From: Dyella monticola
Lineage (GTDB): Bacteria; Pseudomonadota; Gammaproteobacteria; Xanthomonadales; Rhodanobacteraceae
Direction of reading: 5' to 3'
Length of the DNA: 64,000 nt
NCBI RefSeq assembly: GCF_003363155.1
Contig: NZ_QRBE01000003.1
Location: forward strand, 1-64,000
Every line of letters begins with the position of its first letter. Positions within the stretch are counted from its first letter, which is position 1. The position numbers and the translations under genes were made by a program. Below are positions 44,577-51,801 of this stretch, piece after piece. The notes under the pieces are model-generated. The model saw nothing but the letters and a program-made list of their open reading frames with translations, was not told where the DNA came from and did no database searches.

Positions 44577-46049
44577 TTACGGTTGCCGGTTTTGGAGCGT
44601 GTTTTCAATCAAAAAGATATGAGGACGCCGCAAATATCCAAACATGCCCCGCAACCCGATCCACAGCGCAACGAGCCCAAGCAATGCCCATCCAGATAGC
44701 GGCACAGCAAGATAAACCGTAGAGACGCTGCCATCCAGGTGGAAAAACGCCAAGGGCACCACGCAAGCATTGGCTAACACGATGAAGACCAGCATGAGGA
44801 TGACCATTGCCCAGTCCGATGGCGTGCGTCCACCCAATATCGCCAAAACGTATCCGATCATGATGATCGCGCAAGCGGGAATCACTGCGGATATCATGGC
44901 TAATGTCATTTCGGGCACTGGCGTAAACATTGCTGTGAGCCATACTGAAAATAACGCCATGGCCTGAACGGCGAGGGGCCCTTGTAGAGAGACGCGCAGC
45001 ACATGCCATCGTGCAATTTCCGGAGTTCCAAGGCCTGGTAGTAGAGCCAAGAGAGCCAACTCCGCGTTGGGCTTTCGCCACCGCTGTCCTAGCACTTTTA
45101 CTGCGGTGAATGTGGCGACCATCGTAGAAATGATGGCTAGATAGCAAATCGTCAAAGCGATATTCGGCGGCGAGAGCAGTGCAGATAGATCAAGCTGACT
45201 CGTCAGCATGACCAGCGCCATTAGAAATACTGTCGGCCCCCATCTGCGCAAATGCCCTGAGAGCGTCCTAGGTAAATACACTCCGCCTAGCGCGACGCGC
45301 AACGAACGAGATATCGATTGCGGTCCAATTCCTCGCAAACTGGTGTCACCTACTAGCCAGCTGGGGGCGCGCTTGAGCTTGCTCGTAGTATCTTCACCGC
45401 TCCAGGAGTGCAGGCCGCCGTCCCGCCGCTGATATTGCAGTACTAATGCATCTCGACCTGACCACGTCGAGGCGCTTTCATTGCGCAATACCAAGCGCCA
45501 ACGTGCGACGCATAGCAACAGCAAAGCGATCGACGCCAACGCCGAAAGGCCGCTCACGTTAGCGTAGGACATGTCGTGCGTGTTCATAAAACGAGCGACG
45601 GCAGCCCAGGCCAACGGCATAAACCCAATCAGGGCCATGACGTGACCAGGCAGCAAAGCCAACGCCAGGCCGCCTAGCATAAACAACACCAGCCAAATCG
45701 CCGTGATCACAAGCGGTGCTTGCACTATAGTGGCCAACACAAGGGCTGGCAGAAGGCACATCAAACCGTAAAAAATAAAGCTGCTAATCACTGAGCGCTC
45801 CACCGCGGGCATTAGCAACCGGTTGCCATCGCGCGCAAGCAGCAACATACGTGCTACCACAAATGCCCAGACGACGGTCAAGGTGACTCCGTAACAGAAA
45901 ACAAAGGACGCCCAATGCTCTTGTCCGGTGCCAATCGACGTGATCCACGCACCAAAACCGATGGCCGCAACCATTAGTGCCAACGCATAACGGCATGCCG
46001 AACGCGGCGAAGCCCACCAAGGTGCCAGCAAGAATTGCGCGAATCTCAT
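44577..46049 (-). CDS. ABC transporter permease, large multi-pass protein
   Basis: 490 residues with about twelve hydrophobic helices in two halves, joined by a soluble stretch (about 190-250). No close family recognised beyond a general ABC-2-like exporter permease. The start overlaps the ATPase stop by four bases, so the two form a unit (GntR - ATPase - permease) resembling the Bacillus YtrA-YtrB-YtrC/D arrangement. Confidence 0.75.
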   Translation of the reverse strand: MRFAQFLLAPWWASPRSACRYALALMVAAIGFGAWITSIGTGQEHWASFVFCYGVTLTVVWAFVVARMLLLARDGNRLLMPAVERSVISSFIFYGLMCLLPALVLATIVQAPLVITAIWLVLFMLGGLALALLPGHVMALIGFMPLAWAAVARFMNTHDMSYANVSGLSALASIALLLLCVARWRLVLRNESASTWSGRDALVLQYQRRDGGLHSWSGEDTTSKLKRAPSWLVGDTSLRGIGPQSISRSLRVALGGVYLPRTLSGHLRRWGPTVFLMALVMLTSQLDLSALLSPPNIALTICYLAIISTMVATFTAVKVLGQRWRKPNAELALLALLPGLGTPEIARWHVLRVSLQGPLAVQAMALFSVWLTAMFTPVPEMTLAMISAVIPACAIIMIGYVLAILGGRTPSDWAMVILMLVFIVLANACVVPLAFFHLDGSVSTVYLAVPLSGWALLGLVALWIGLRGMFGYLRRPHIFLIENTLQNRQP

Positions 46050-46942
46050 CCGGCGATCTCCACAAACAAGTCTTCCAGACCCAGCGTTTCGATACGCGCC
46101 CCGGAGGCGTAGGCCGACTCCGGCCAGTTGCCGTCATTGTCTCGCTCTACGACCAAGCTCAGACTGCCATCATCATGGACTCGCCGGACTCGCGCTGACG
46201 ACGGCGCTGACGTTGCCGCCGACTCAGGAAGCCAAAGACGCCCAAAGCGCTCCTTGGCGTCGTCCACACTGCAGTTTAGCAACAGGCTGCCTTTATGTAG
46301 AAAAGCAACGTCAGATGCGACCCGCTCCAAGTCGGACACAATATGTGTCGAAAATAAGACAGTTGTCCCCGCCTCTCCAGCACGTAGCGCGATCTCGCGC
46401 AGCAGCTGGCGTCGCGCAACCGGATCTAGCGAAGCGGCTGGCTCGTCCAAGACTAACAAATCAGGTTGAGAGGCCAGGCCGCGAATCAGTTCCACACGCT
46501 GTCGTTCGCCAGGCGAGAATTTTGCCAATACACGATCGGGCGGGATGTCCCATTGCTTGAGCATCGTTCTAACGAACGTAGCATCCCAACGGGAATAGAA
46601 GCGACTTACATAGTCGAGCATCTGCTGTGCGGTCAGCCATGCCAAAGCCTCTGGCTGCTGGGGGACATAGGCAATACGCGCTTTAACCGTGTCCGACAAC
46701 TTCAGCGCTGGCTCACCGAACACTTCAGCGCAGCCTGACAAAGGCTCCAGCAGGCCCAGCATCGCTCGAATTAGCGTAGACTTGCCGACCCCGTTACGGC
46801 CGATCAGGCCCAGGACACTACCCTCGGGCAGGTCGAGGTCCACACCATTGAGGACGCTCACACCAGCATATCCACATACAAGCTTGCGCACCGACAGCGG
46901 TGAACCAGTTGTGGCCAGCCCTACATTCCCCATAGCATTCAC
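46046..46942 (-). CDS. ABC transporter ATPase of the GntR-linked exporter
   Basis: 298 residues. Walker A GRNGVGKST, signature FSPGERQRVELIRG, Walker B LLVLDEPAASLDP and switch His in FSTHIVSD. The C-terminal 60 residues form a small added domain. Matches the YtrB/BcrA-like group. It follows the GntR gene by 31 bases and precedes the permease with overlapping ends. Confidence 0.92.
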   Translation of the reverse strand: MNAMGNVGLATTGSPLSVRKLVCGYAGVSVLNGVDLDLPEGSVLGLIGRNGVGKSTLIRAMLGLLEPLSGCAEVFGEPALKLSDTVKARIAYVPQQPEALAWLTAQQMLDYVSRFYSRWDATFVRTMLKQWDIPPDRVLAKFSPGERQRVELIRGLASQPDLLVLDEPAASLDPVARRQLLREIALRAGEAGTTVLFSTHIVSDLERVASDVAFLHKGSLLLNCSVDDAKERFGRLWLPESAATSAPSSARVRRVHDDGSLSLVVERDNDGNWPESAYASGARIETLGLEDLFVEIAG

Positions 46943-46973
46943 CGCTGTCTCCCTTCCTGAATCGCTTCAGCTG

Positions 46974-47363
46974 CTACCGGTACTGCTCTATGAGCTTATC
47001 CAGTCGCTGCAATACCGACTCTACCGGTAACTCCAATTCGTGCGCTTGACGGGCAACTTCGATTAGAGGCCTCTCCAATAGAGCTAACCGCTGAGCTTGC
47101 GATAGCGTCCTTTTATGGACCGCGGCGACTACCATCCCTTTCCCCCGCAGTCGTTCAAGCAGTCCTTCCGCTTCGGCCATGCCGTAAGCACGGGACACCG
47201 TCATTGGATTGATGGCATGAAACCCAGCCACATCACGTACCGATGGCAACAATTGCCCCGGTGTGATCTGCCCTGCCGCGATAAGTCTGCGTAATTGCTC
47301 GACTATTTGTCGATAAATAGGCTCGGCTGCGGTCGGTTGTATGGCGAATAGTGAAGCACTCAT
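46974..47363 (-). CDS. GntR family regulator, YtrA subfamily
   Basis: 129 residues. The winged helix domain occupies most of the protein: PIYRQIVEQLRRLIAAGQITPGQLLPSVRDVAGFHAINPMTVSRAYGMAEAEGLLERLRGKGM is the GntR HTH. The short helical C-terminus (about 55 residues, without a ligand-binding domain) is the mark of the YtrA group, which usually represses its own ABC transporter operon. An inverted repeat lies directly against its start codon. Confidence 0.93.
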   Translation of the reverse strand: MSASLFAIQPTAAEPIYRQIVEQLRRLIAAGQITPGQLLPSVRDVAGFHAINPMTVSRAYGMAEAEGLLERLRGKGMVVAAVHKRTLSQAQRLALLERPLIEVARQAHELELPVESVLQRLDKLIEQYR

Positions 47364-47400
47364 GTGTATGATGAAAACAATACACCAAGCTCCTTGTCAA
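47363..47400 (-). promoter_or_regulatory. Operator GTGTAT-N10-ATACAC and -35 box for the GntR-ABC operon
   Basis: Inverted repeat arms at 47364-47369 and 47380-47385, ten bases apart, next to the ATG at 47363. On the minus strand TTGACA lies at 47400-47395, so transcription would begin very close to the ATG, possibly a leaderless message. No clear -10 box. The operator matches the one at 44201. Confidence 0.7.
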
Positions 47401-47739
47401 TAGTTAAAGGTTCTGGGGCGGACGTAACCATCATTTTCTGATCTTTAAGCGTCCCGATTGGTCCGCGCCATCTAGTCGGTCCGGATGCACAACCGGTGTA
47501 CGCAGCCAAATGCGTCCGCATGCTTAGCAAGCCGGATCGCCGCGTGGCAGATGGCCGTCACGGTATAGCTCATCGGTCGAAGCCATGATGTACGTTCCGA
47601 TGAACGCTCCTGCGATGCTGCTGACGAAGGCGTTAAAGATGTCGGCAACGTAAGCCCTCATGTCCGCACAGGCACCCTTGCATCGCTCTCTCGCCGAAGG
47701 CGTCTATATCTTGCCGCTACGCTTGTTTCCAATGTGCCG

Positions 47740-47806
47740 CCATTCCGGCGAAGGTCGGAATCCATGGCGCACACGACGCATGGATTCGGGCCTCGCGGAA
47801 TGACGA
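47740..47806. repeat. REP-like inverted pair
   Basis: CCATTCCGGCGAAGGTCGG and, inverted, GGGCCTCGCGGAATG, with ATCCATG / CATGGAT inside. Same family as 11728 and 19848. The remainder of the 47386-47816 gap holds nothing recognised. Confidence 0.65.
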
Positions 47807-47816
47807 AACGGGTTGA

Positions 47817-48902
47817 TCAATGACTCGCTTCATCCGGCGAAGGCTGCAGATGCGTGAGCTGGGATTTATAGGCCTGCACAAAGGATTCGTGTACCACATT
47901 GAAGATAGCTTGCGGCTCACCAAACTGGCTATCGCCAATACGCCCGCTGATCGGCACCTTTGTCACCAGTTGATCGTTGGTAGGCCCTTTCAATAGCGAG
48001 ACCACGCCTTGCGCGGCCGCTTCGTAAAGCAGCTTGATCGGTCCTTTCTTTTCTTGCTCCACATCTTTCTTCCAACTGAATAACTTCAGATCCTTGAAGA
48101 CCGGCTCAGCATAGCCATCCAGCTGACCGTTTTGCGCATTGAGCTCCATGGTGAAATCACCGGTGCCGGCTGCGAAATCAAGACCCGTGTAAGCGCGGGC
48201 AAGCGCATTGACACGCACCAGCTGAATACCGGTGGCGTGAATGTGATAGTGGAAATTGCCAAAGCGATTGGTGGGGTCGAAGGTGGCCTGCGTCTCCAGC
48301 GGCGCATCGCCAAGAATGCTTGCCGTTGCGTGCAAGGTAGCCATGCGCGCCCCGCGTTGGCTTTCTTCGGGTGCGAGGTTGGTAACGGTGCTGTTGACGT
48401 TGCTCATGGTCAAGTCAACACGCGGGTCGGAGATGAAATTACGGAAGGTCACGGTGGCATTGTGCACGCGGATGTTGTTCACCTCGGCAGGAATCAAAAT
48501 GTTGAGCTCGTTGCTCCAATTGACGCCCTTGCCCATCTGCCGTTCGCTTTCGGTTTTGCCATCGATGAAGTTGACCGTAGCGTTGTAGAAATCCACATCG
48601 CTGCGAAGATGGCCACGCAACAGCCTGCCATAGCTCACGGCGATATCGGTGCGAGGTGCCATGAGGAACGGTTCGTTCGATGGCGCGCCGATCTTGTCGA
48701 TGCGTAGGTTTTCAATCGTGTAGCTGCCGCGCCAGATGTGCAGATGCACCTCGGCCATGGCGCCGTGGTATGGACCCATGCGTTCGATGCGCCGATCGAG
48801 ATAGTGGTGTATCCAGTGGGGCAGCAGCATACGCACCACGGCAAGCACAAGCACCAAAGCAAGCAAGGGCCACAGCAGTTTGTGCGAGTACGTGATTTTC
48901 AC
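47817..48902 (-). CDS. DUF748/AsmA-like envelope protein
   Basis: 361 residues. One N-terminal membrane helix (about 8-26) is followed by a long periplasmic beta-rich region with the DUF748-like opening (LDRRIERMGPYHGAMAEVHLHIWRGSYTIENLRIDK). AsmA/DUF748 proteins are thought to bridge inner and outer membranes and move lipids or limit outer-membrane diffusion. It stands alone, transcribed on the minus strand. Confidence 0.75.
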   Translation of the reverse strand: MKITYSHKLLWPLLALVLVLAVVRMLLPHWIHHYLDRRIERMGPYHGAMAEVHLHIWRGSYTIENLRIDKIGAPSNEPFLMAPRTDIAVSYGRLLRGHLRSDVDFYNATVNFIDGKTESERQMGKGVNWSNELNILIPAEVNNIRVHNATVTFRNFISDPRVDLTMSNVNSTVTNLAPEESQRGARMATLHATASILGDAPLETQATFDPTNRFGNFHYHIHATGIQLVRVNALARAYTGLDFAAGTGDFTMELNAQNGQLDGYAEPVFKDLKLFSWKKDVEQEKKGPIKLLYEAAAQGVVSLLKGPTNDQLVTKVPISGRIGDSQFGEPQAIFNVVHESFVQAYKSQLTHLQPSPDEASH

Positions 48903-49474
48903 AATGGTGCGCAGGTGCTCGAATAAGGCCCAAGGACTTTAGCGCAAGCGCGCGGCACCCGCGTCAATAGGCCTTTTACGCAAAGCCGACGTTTGTATCC
49001 GAACGGTTACCGCGGCGCAGCGGGCTGGATCAGTGCCATATCCTCGCCGCATCATCTGGCGCTGCGTCGCGAACGGTGCCATCGAGCGCTTCGCCGAAAC
49101 ATTTGCTTTTCCGGTTACGGCGCCCGAGTCGCTTGTATTTGTTACGCGCCCATCGCAGCAGTACAAGGTCCAGCTGATCGGCTAACCTGTGTACTCGACT
49201 ACGTGTCGTCTTGGGTTGCCGCCCAGGCGATCTGCGATACTTCACATCATGTCGGGCGTGTCGCGGTCATCACAGCGGATGGACACGCCCGGCTACCGCA
49301 CCTTCGCATAATGCGCAAGGTGTTATCTGCCAGGGACAAGTGGTTCTGCGCATTGGTAAATGCCTACTTCGTGGATGCGGAGGGGTTCGCGCGGGCGTTA
49401 TTGGGTCGGTGACCGCACCGTGGCATTAAATATGCGTGGCTTGACCCGCCCCGGATGACGTGACGCATTTGGTT
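48903..49474. other. Gene-poor stretch
   Basis: About 570 bases without a supported gene. The longest open frames (139 residues on the plus strand, 71-75 on the minus) overlap one another, are Arg/Cys-rich and show no family features. Confidence 0.5.
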
Positions 49475-49516
49475 TGTCCGCGCGCCGCCCGGACAGGATG
49501 GACACGTGTCCGCGGA
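49475..49516 (+). promoter_or_regulatory. Palindromic upstream sites, candidate enhancer-binding sites
   Basis: TGTCCG-N9-CGGACA (49475-49495), the perfect palindrome GGACACGTGTCC (49500-49511) and the overlapping GTCCGCGGAC (49507-49516) cluster 70-110 bases upstream of a sigma-54 promoter. This is the usual place for a bacterial enhancer-binding protein. Confidence 0.5.
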
Positions 49517-49584
49517 CGGTCGGTCTCGTTTTCACAGGCCTGAAAAAGTGGCGTTTTTACGCTGTTTGCGCGGTTTCAGGGCGG

Positions 49585-49602
49585 TTGGCATCGGCTTTGC
49601 TA
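49585..49602 (+). promoter_or_regulatory. Sigma-54 (RpoN) promoter
   Basis: TTGGCATCGGCTTTGCTA has GG at -24 and GC at -12 with the required ten bases between, and matches the TGGCAC-N5-TTGC consensus closely. Transcription should start near 49612, 36 bases before the ATG of a 28-residue peptide. Confidence 0.7.
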
Positions 49603-49647
49603 CATCTCCCTTGAAAGCCGCAGTCATTCAGCTTACGGAGAGCCGCC

Positions 49648-49734
49648 ATGAAATTCGAAACGCTGATGCTCAATAGCCTGTTTGCCGCCTGCGTTGCCAT
49701 TTGCGTATCCATGCTCGCCGCGATGATGGCCTGA
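49648..49734 (+). CDS. 28-residue hydrophobic peptide behind a sigma-54 promoter
   Basis: Begins with MKFETLMLN and continues as a single hydrophobic helix with two Cys and a run of Met/Ala at the end; too short to be secreted as a signal peptide plus product, so more likely a small inner-membrane protein. GGAG precedes the ATG by nine bases and a run of eight T follows the stop. No family recognised. Promoter, ribosome binding site, frame and downstream T-run agree, which supports it as real. Confidence 0.6.
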   Translation: MKFETLMLNSLFAACVAICVSMLAAMMA

Positions 49735-50155
49735 TTTTTTTTGGTAGTACCGGCGATGCGTTCGCAATCACCCAGTGCATTGACGCGCACCACCTACGCC
49801 AGCAGTGGGGCAAGCTGCATCCACTATCGGCGCGGGTGAATGGCTTCATTCCCCGGCCAAGCCATGCGCTGTGGCTAAGGTAAAAAGGTGGGGAAAAGCA
49901 TCGTGCGTTGGCACAGCGTCATCGCGTCGGCCCGGCGAATCGTCGGCGGAAGATCAAATCACGCTGTCGCGCAAGTAAGAAAGATCCGAAGATGCACCTC
50001 TTTTTGGCGATTCGGCTTGAGAGATTGATGCCGTCGATCACCGCGTTGGCCATTCCTGGTCACGGACTAATTCCTTTTAAGAATTCCCTGATAGCAAATG
50101 AGATGGCGATGTAAATAATTATGCGGCTGCCCACGAAAGACGCATCGACATTGTT

Positions 50156-50205
50156 CTAGCAGCACTCTAGCGTGGGACATGTTCCCAAGTCTTCAGTGCT
50201 GCTAG
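50156..50205. promoter_or_regulatory. Long inverted repeat upstream of the fimbrial operon
   Basis: CTAGCAGCACT / AGTGCTGCTAG, 11 bp perfect, 28 bases between the arms, with an inner near-palindrome GGGACATGTTCCC. It ends 77 bases before the fimbrial gene start. It could be an operator or a hairpin in the leader. The rest of 49735-50282 shows no supported gene. Confidence 0.55.
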
Positions 50206-50282
50206 TTCGCTTTTCTGTTGACGTGGCGCAGCGTTGCAGTTGTACACGCATCAATCAATTTGACACCTTCACGGAAAAAGAC

Positions 50283-50858
50283 ATGAAAAGCATCAAGCTC
50301 GTATGCGCCATTGCGGCGATCACTGGTTTCGTAGCGGCAGGTTCGGCTTTTGCACAGACCAGTGGTGGTCAGATCACCTTCACGGGTGTGGTATCGGATT
50401 CCAGTTGCGTCATTTCGGGCGGTCCGGGCACGGGTGGTGGCGGCGGCAATTTCTCGGTTGCTCTGGATCCGGTTTCCAACACCGTTTTGGCGGCCCCGGG
50501 GGCAGTGGCAAACCCCAAGACATTCGTCTTCCGCATCAGCGATGGTAGCGGTACCGGTGAATGCGCGGATGGCACGATTGCCACGGTATCGTTCAATCCC
50601 GTCGGCAACGACCCGATCGATCCGACCACCGGCAATCTGACCAACACGCTGGCCGGCGAATCCAATGTGCAGGTTCAGCTGCTGAACGACGCAGGCACCG
50701 CGATCAACCTGTTCAACCCGAATAATTCCGTGGTCAGCAACCCGGTTACCGGCGGTATCGCCAGCATCCAGATGCAGGCTCAGTACTACGCCAAGACGGC
50801 CACCACCACCCCGGGTCAGTTCAATAGCACCCTGCGTTACACCGTCGTTTACAACTAA
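50283..50858 (+). CDS. Type 1-like major fimbrial subunit
   Basis: 191 residues. Signal peptide MKSIKLVCAIAAITGFVAAGSAFAQ, then the pilin domain with the fimbrial disulfide (SSCVISGG...GECADG) and the C-terminal beta-strand motif TLRYTVVYN with the penultimate Tyr that chaperones grip. The ATG at 50283 is chosen because it gives the signal peptide directly; an upstream frame extension has none. It is the first gene of the chaperone-usher operon and followed by a hairpin, so likely the major subunit. Confidence 0.85.
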   Translation: MKSIKLVCAIAAITGFVAAGSAFAQTSGGQITFTGVVSDSSCVISGGPGTGGGGGNFSVALDPVSNTVLAAPGAVANPKTFVFRISDGSGTGECADGTIATVSFNPVGNDPIDPTTGNLTNTLAGESNVQVQLLNDAGTAINLFNPNNSVVSNPVTGGIASIQMQAQYYAKTATTTPGQFNSTLRYTVVYN

Positions 50859-50872
50859 GTAGACATCTAGAC

Positions 50873-50904
50873 GTACATCGGTGATTTGAAAGTCACCGAT
50901 GTAC
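50873..50904 (+). terminator. Attenuator-type hairpin between pilin and chaperone genes
   Basis: Perfect 12-bp stem GTACATCGGTGA / TCACCGATGTAC with an 8-base loop and no T-run after it. Such hairpins keep major pilin mRNA more abundant than the downstream assembly genes. It covers the upstream alternative start of the chaperone frame (50899), which favours the ATG at 50932. Confidence 0.75.
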
Positions 50905-50931
50905 TCTTCATCACTATTCAGGTTCATTGCA

Positions 50932-51678
50932 ATGCGTTACGTTCTTCGTTACGCCATGGTAGGCGTGCTCTTCGTCGCCGGCGGGTTTGCGGCGCGCGCT
51001 CATGCCGATGTGGTTATCAGCGGTACGCGCGTTATCTATCCTTCTCAGGAGAAGGAGGTGACCGTCAAACTTAATAACCAGGGTTCTTCCCCTATGCTTG
51101 TTCAAGTATGGATGGATGACGGTGACGACAAAGTCACACCGGAAAAGGCCAAAACGCCTTTTACGCTGATGCCGCCCATGTTTCGCATGGAGCCGGGCAA
51201 GGGTCAGGCCGTACGCGTGGTCTACACGGGCGAGAGCTTGCCGGCCGACAAGGAAACCTTGTTCTGGTTCAACATGCTCGAAGTACCGCCCAAGCCGAAG
51301 GATACCGAAGGGCGCAATCTGCTCCAGTTCGCCTTTCGCACGCGCATCAAATTTATTTTTCGCCCAGCGAACCTCGCTGGCATTCCGGGTGACGCGTACA
51401 AACAATTGTCGTGGAAGCTCGTGAATGACAAGAACGGCAAGGGCCTTGCATTGCAGGCCACCAACGCGTCTTCGTATTACGTGAATTTCGCTCACGTCGG
51501 CCTGAAAATTAATAGCCAGCGCGAAGTCGATCAGGGTGGCATGGTGGCGCCCGGCGCTACGGCAGTTTTTCCGCTCTCAAAAGTACGTGATCGCCCCAGC
51601 GGCGACGTGAAGGCTACGTTCGATGTCATCAATGACTACGGCGCTGTTGCCGAACACGACGTAGCGTTGGGTTCGTAG
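50932..51678 (+). CDS. Fimbrial chaperone (PapD/FimC family)
   Basis: 248 residues. A signal peptide ends at about residue 24 (ARAHA), followed by two Ig-like domains. Family marks include GTRVIYP near the N-terminus, the conserved Arg/Lys subunit-binding area, and FWFNMLEVPPKP with the G1 strand region LLQFAFRTRIKFIFRP. It escorts pilins through the periplasm to the usher encoded next. Confidence 0.92.
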   Translation: MRYVLRYAMVGVLFVAGGFAARAHADVVISGTRVIYPSQEKEVTVKLNNQGSSPMLVQVWMDDGDDKVTPEKAKTPFTLMPPMFRMEPGKGQAVRVVYTGESLPADKETLFWFNMLEVPPKPKDTEGRNLLQFAFRTRIKFIFRPANLAGIPGDAYKQLSWKLVNDKNGKGLALQATNASSYYVNFAHVGLKINSQREVDQGGMVAPGATAVFPLSKVRDRPSGDVKATFDVINDYGAVAEHDVALGS

Positions 51679-51801
51679 CCGGCCGCTTCTTGCTGGCCCG
51701 TATCAGTTAATTCGCTCTGCGGTTAATAGACCATGCATCGCGCGCAGCCCGTCAGCTGCGCGTGTGAGCGCTCGCGCGACACATTTTTTGGAGAAGTTTT
51801 C

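Noticed and set aside
48993-49412. 139-codon plus-strand frame
   Set aside because: No ribosome binding site, no family features and overlapping frames on the other strand of similar quality.
50156-50205. Invertible fim switch
   Set aside because: Arms are only 28 bases apart and no recombinase gene is nearby.
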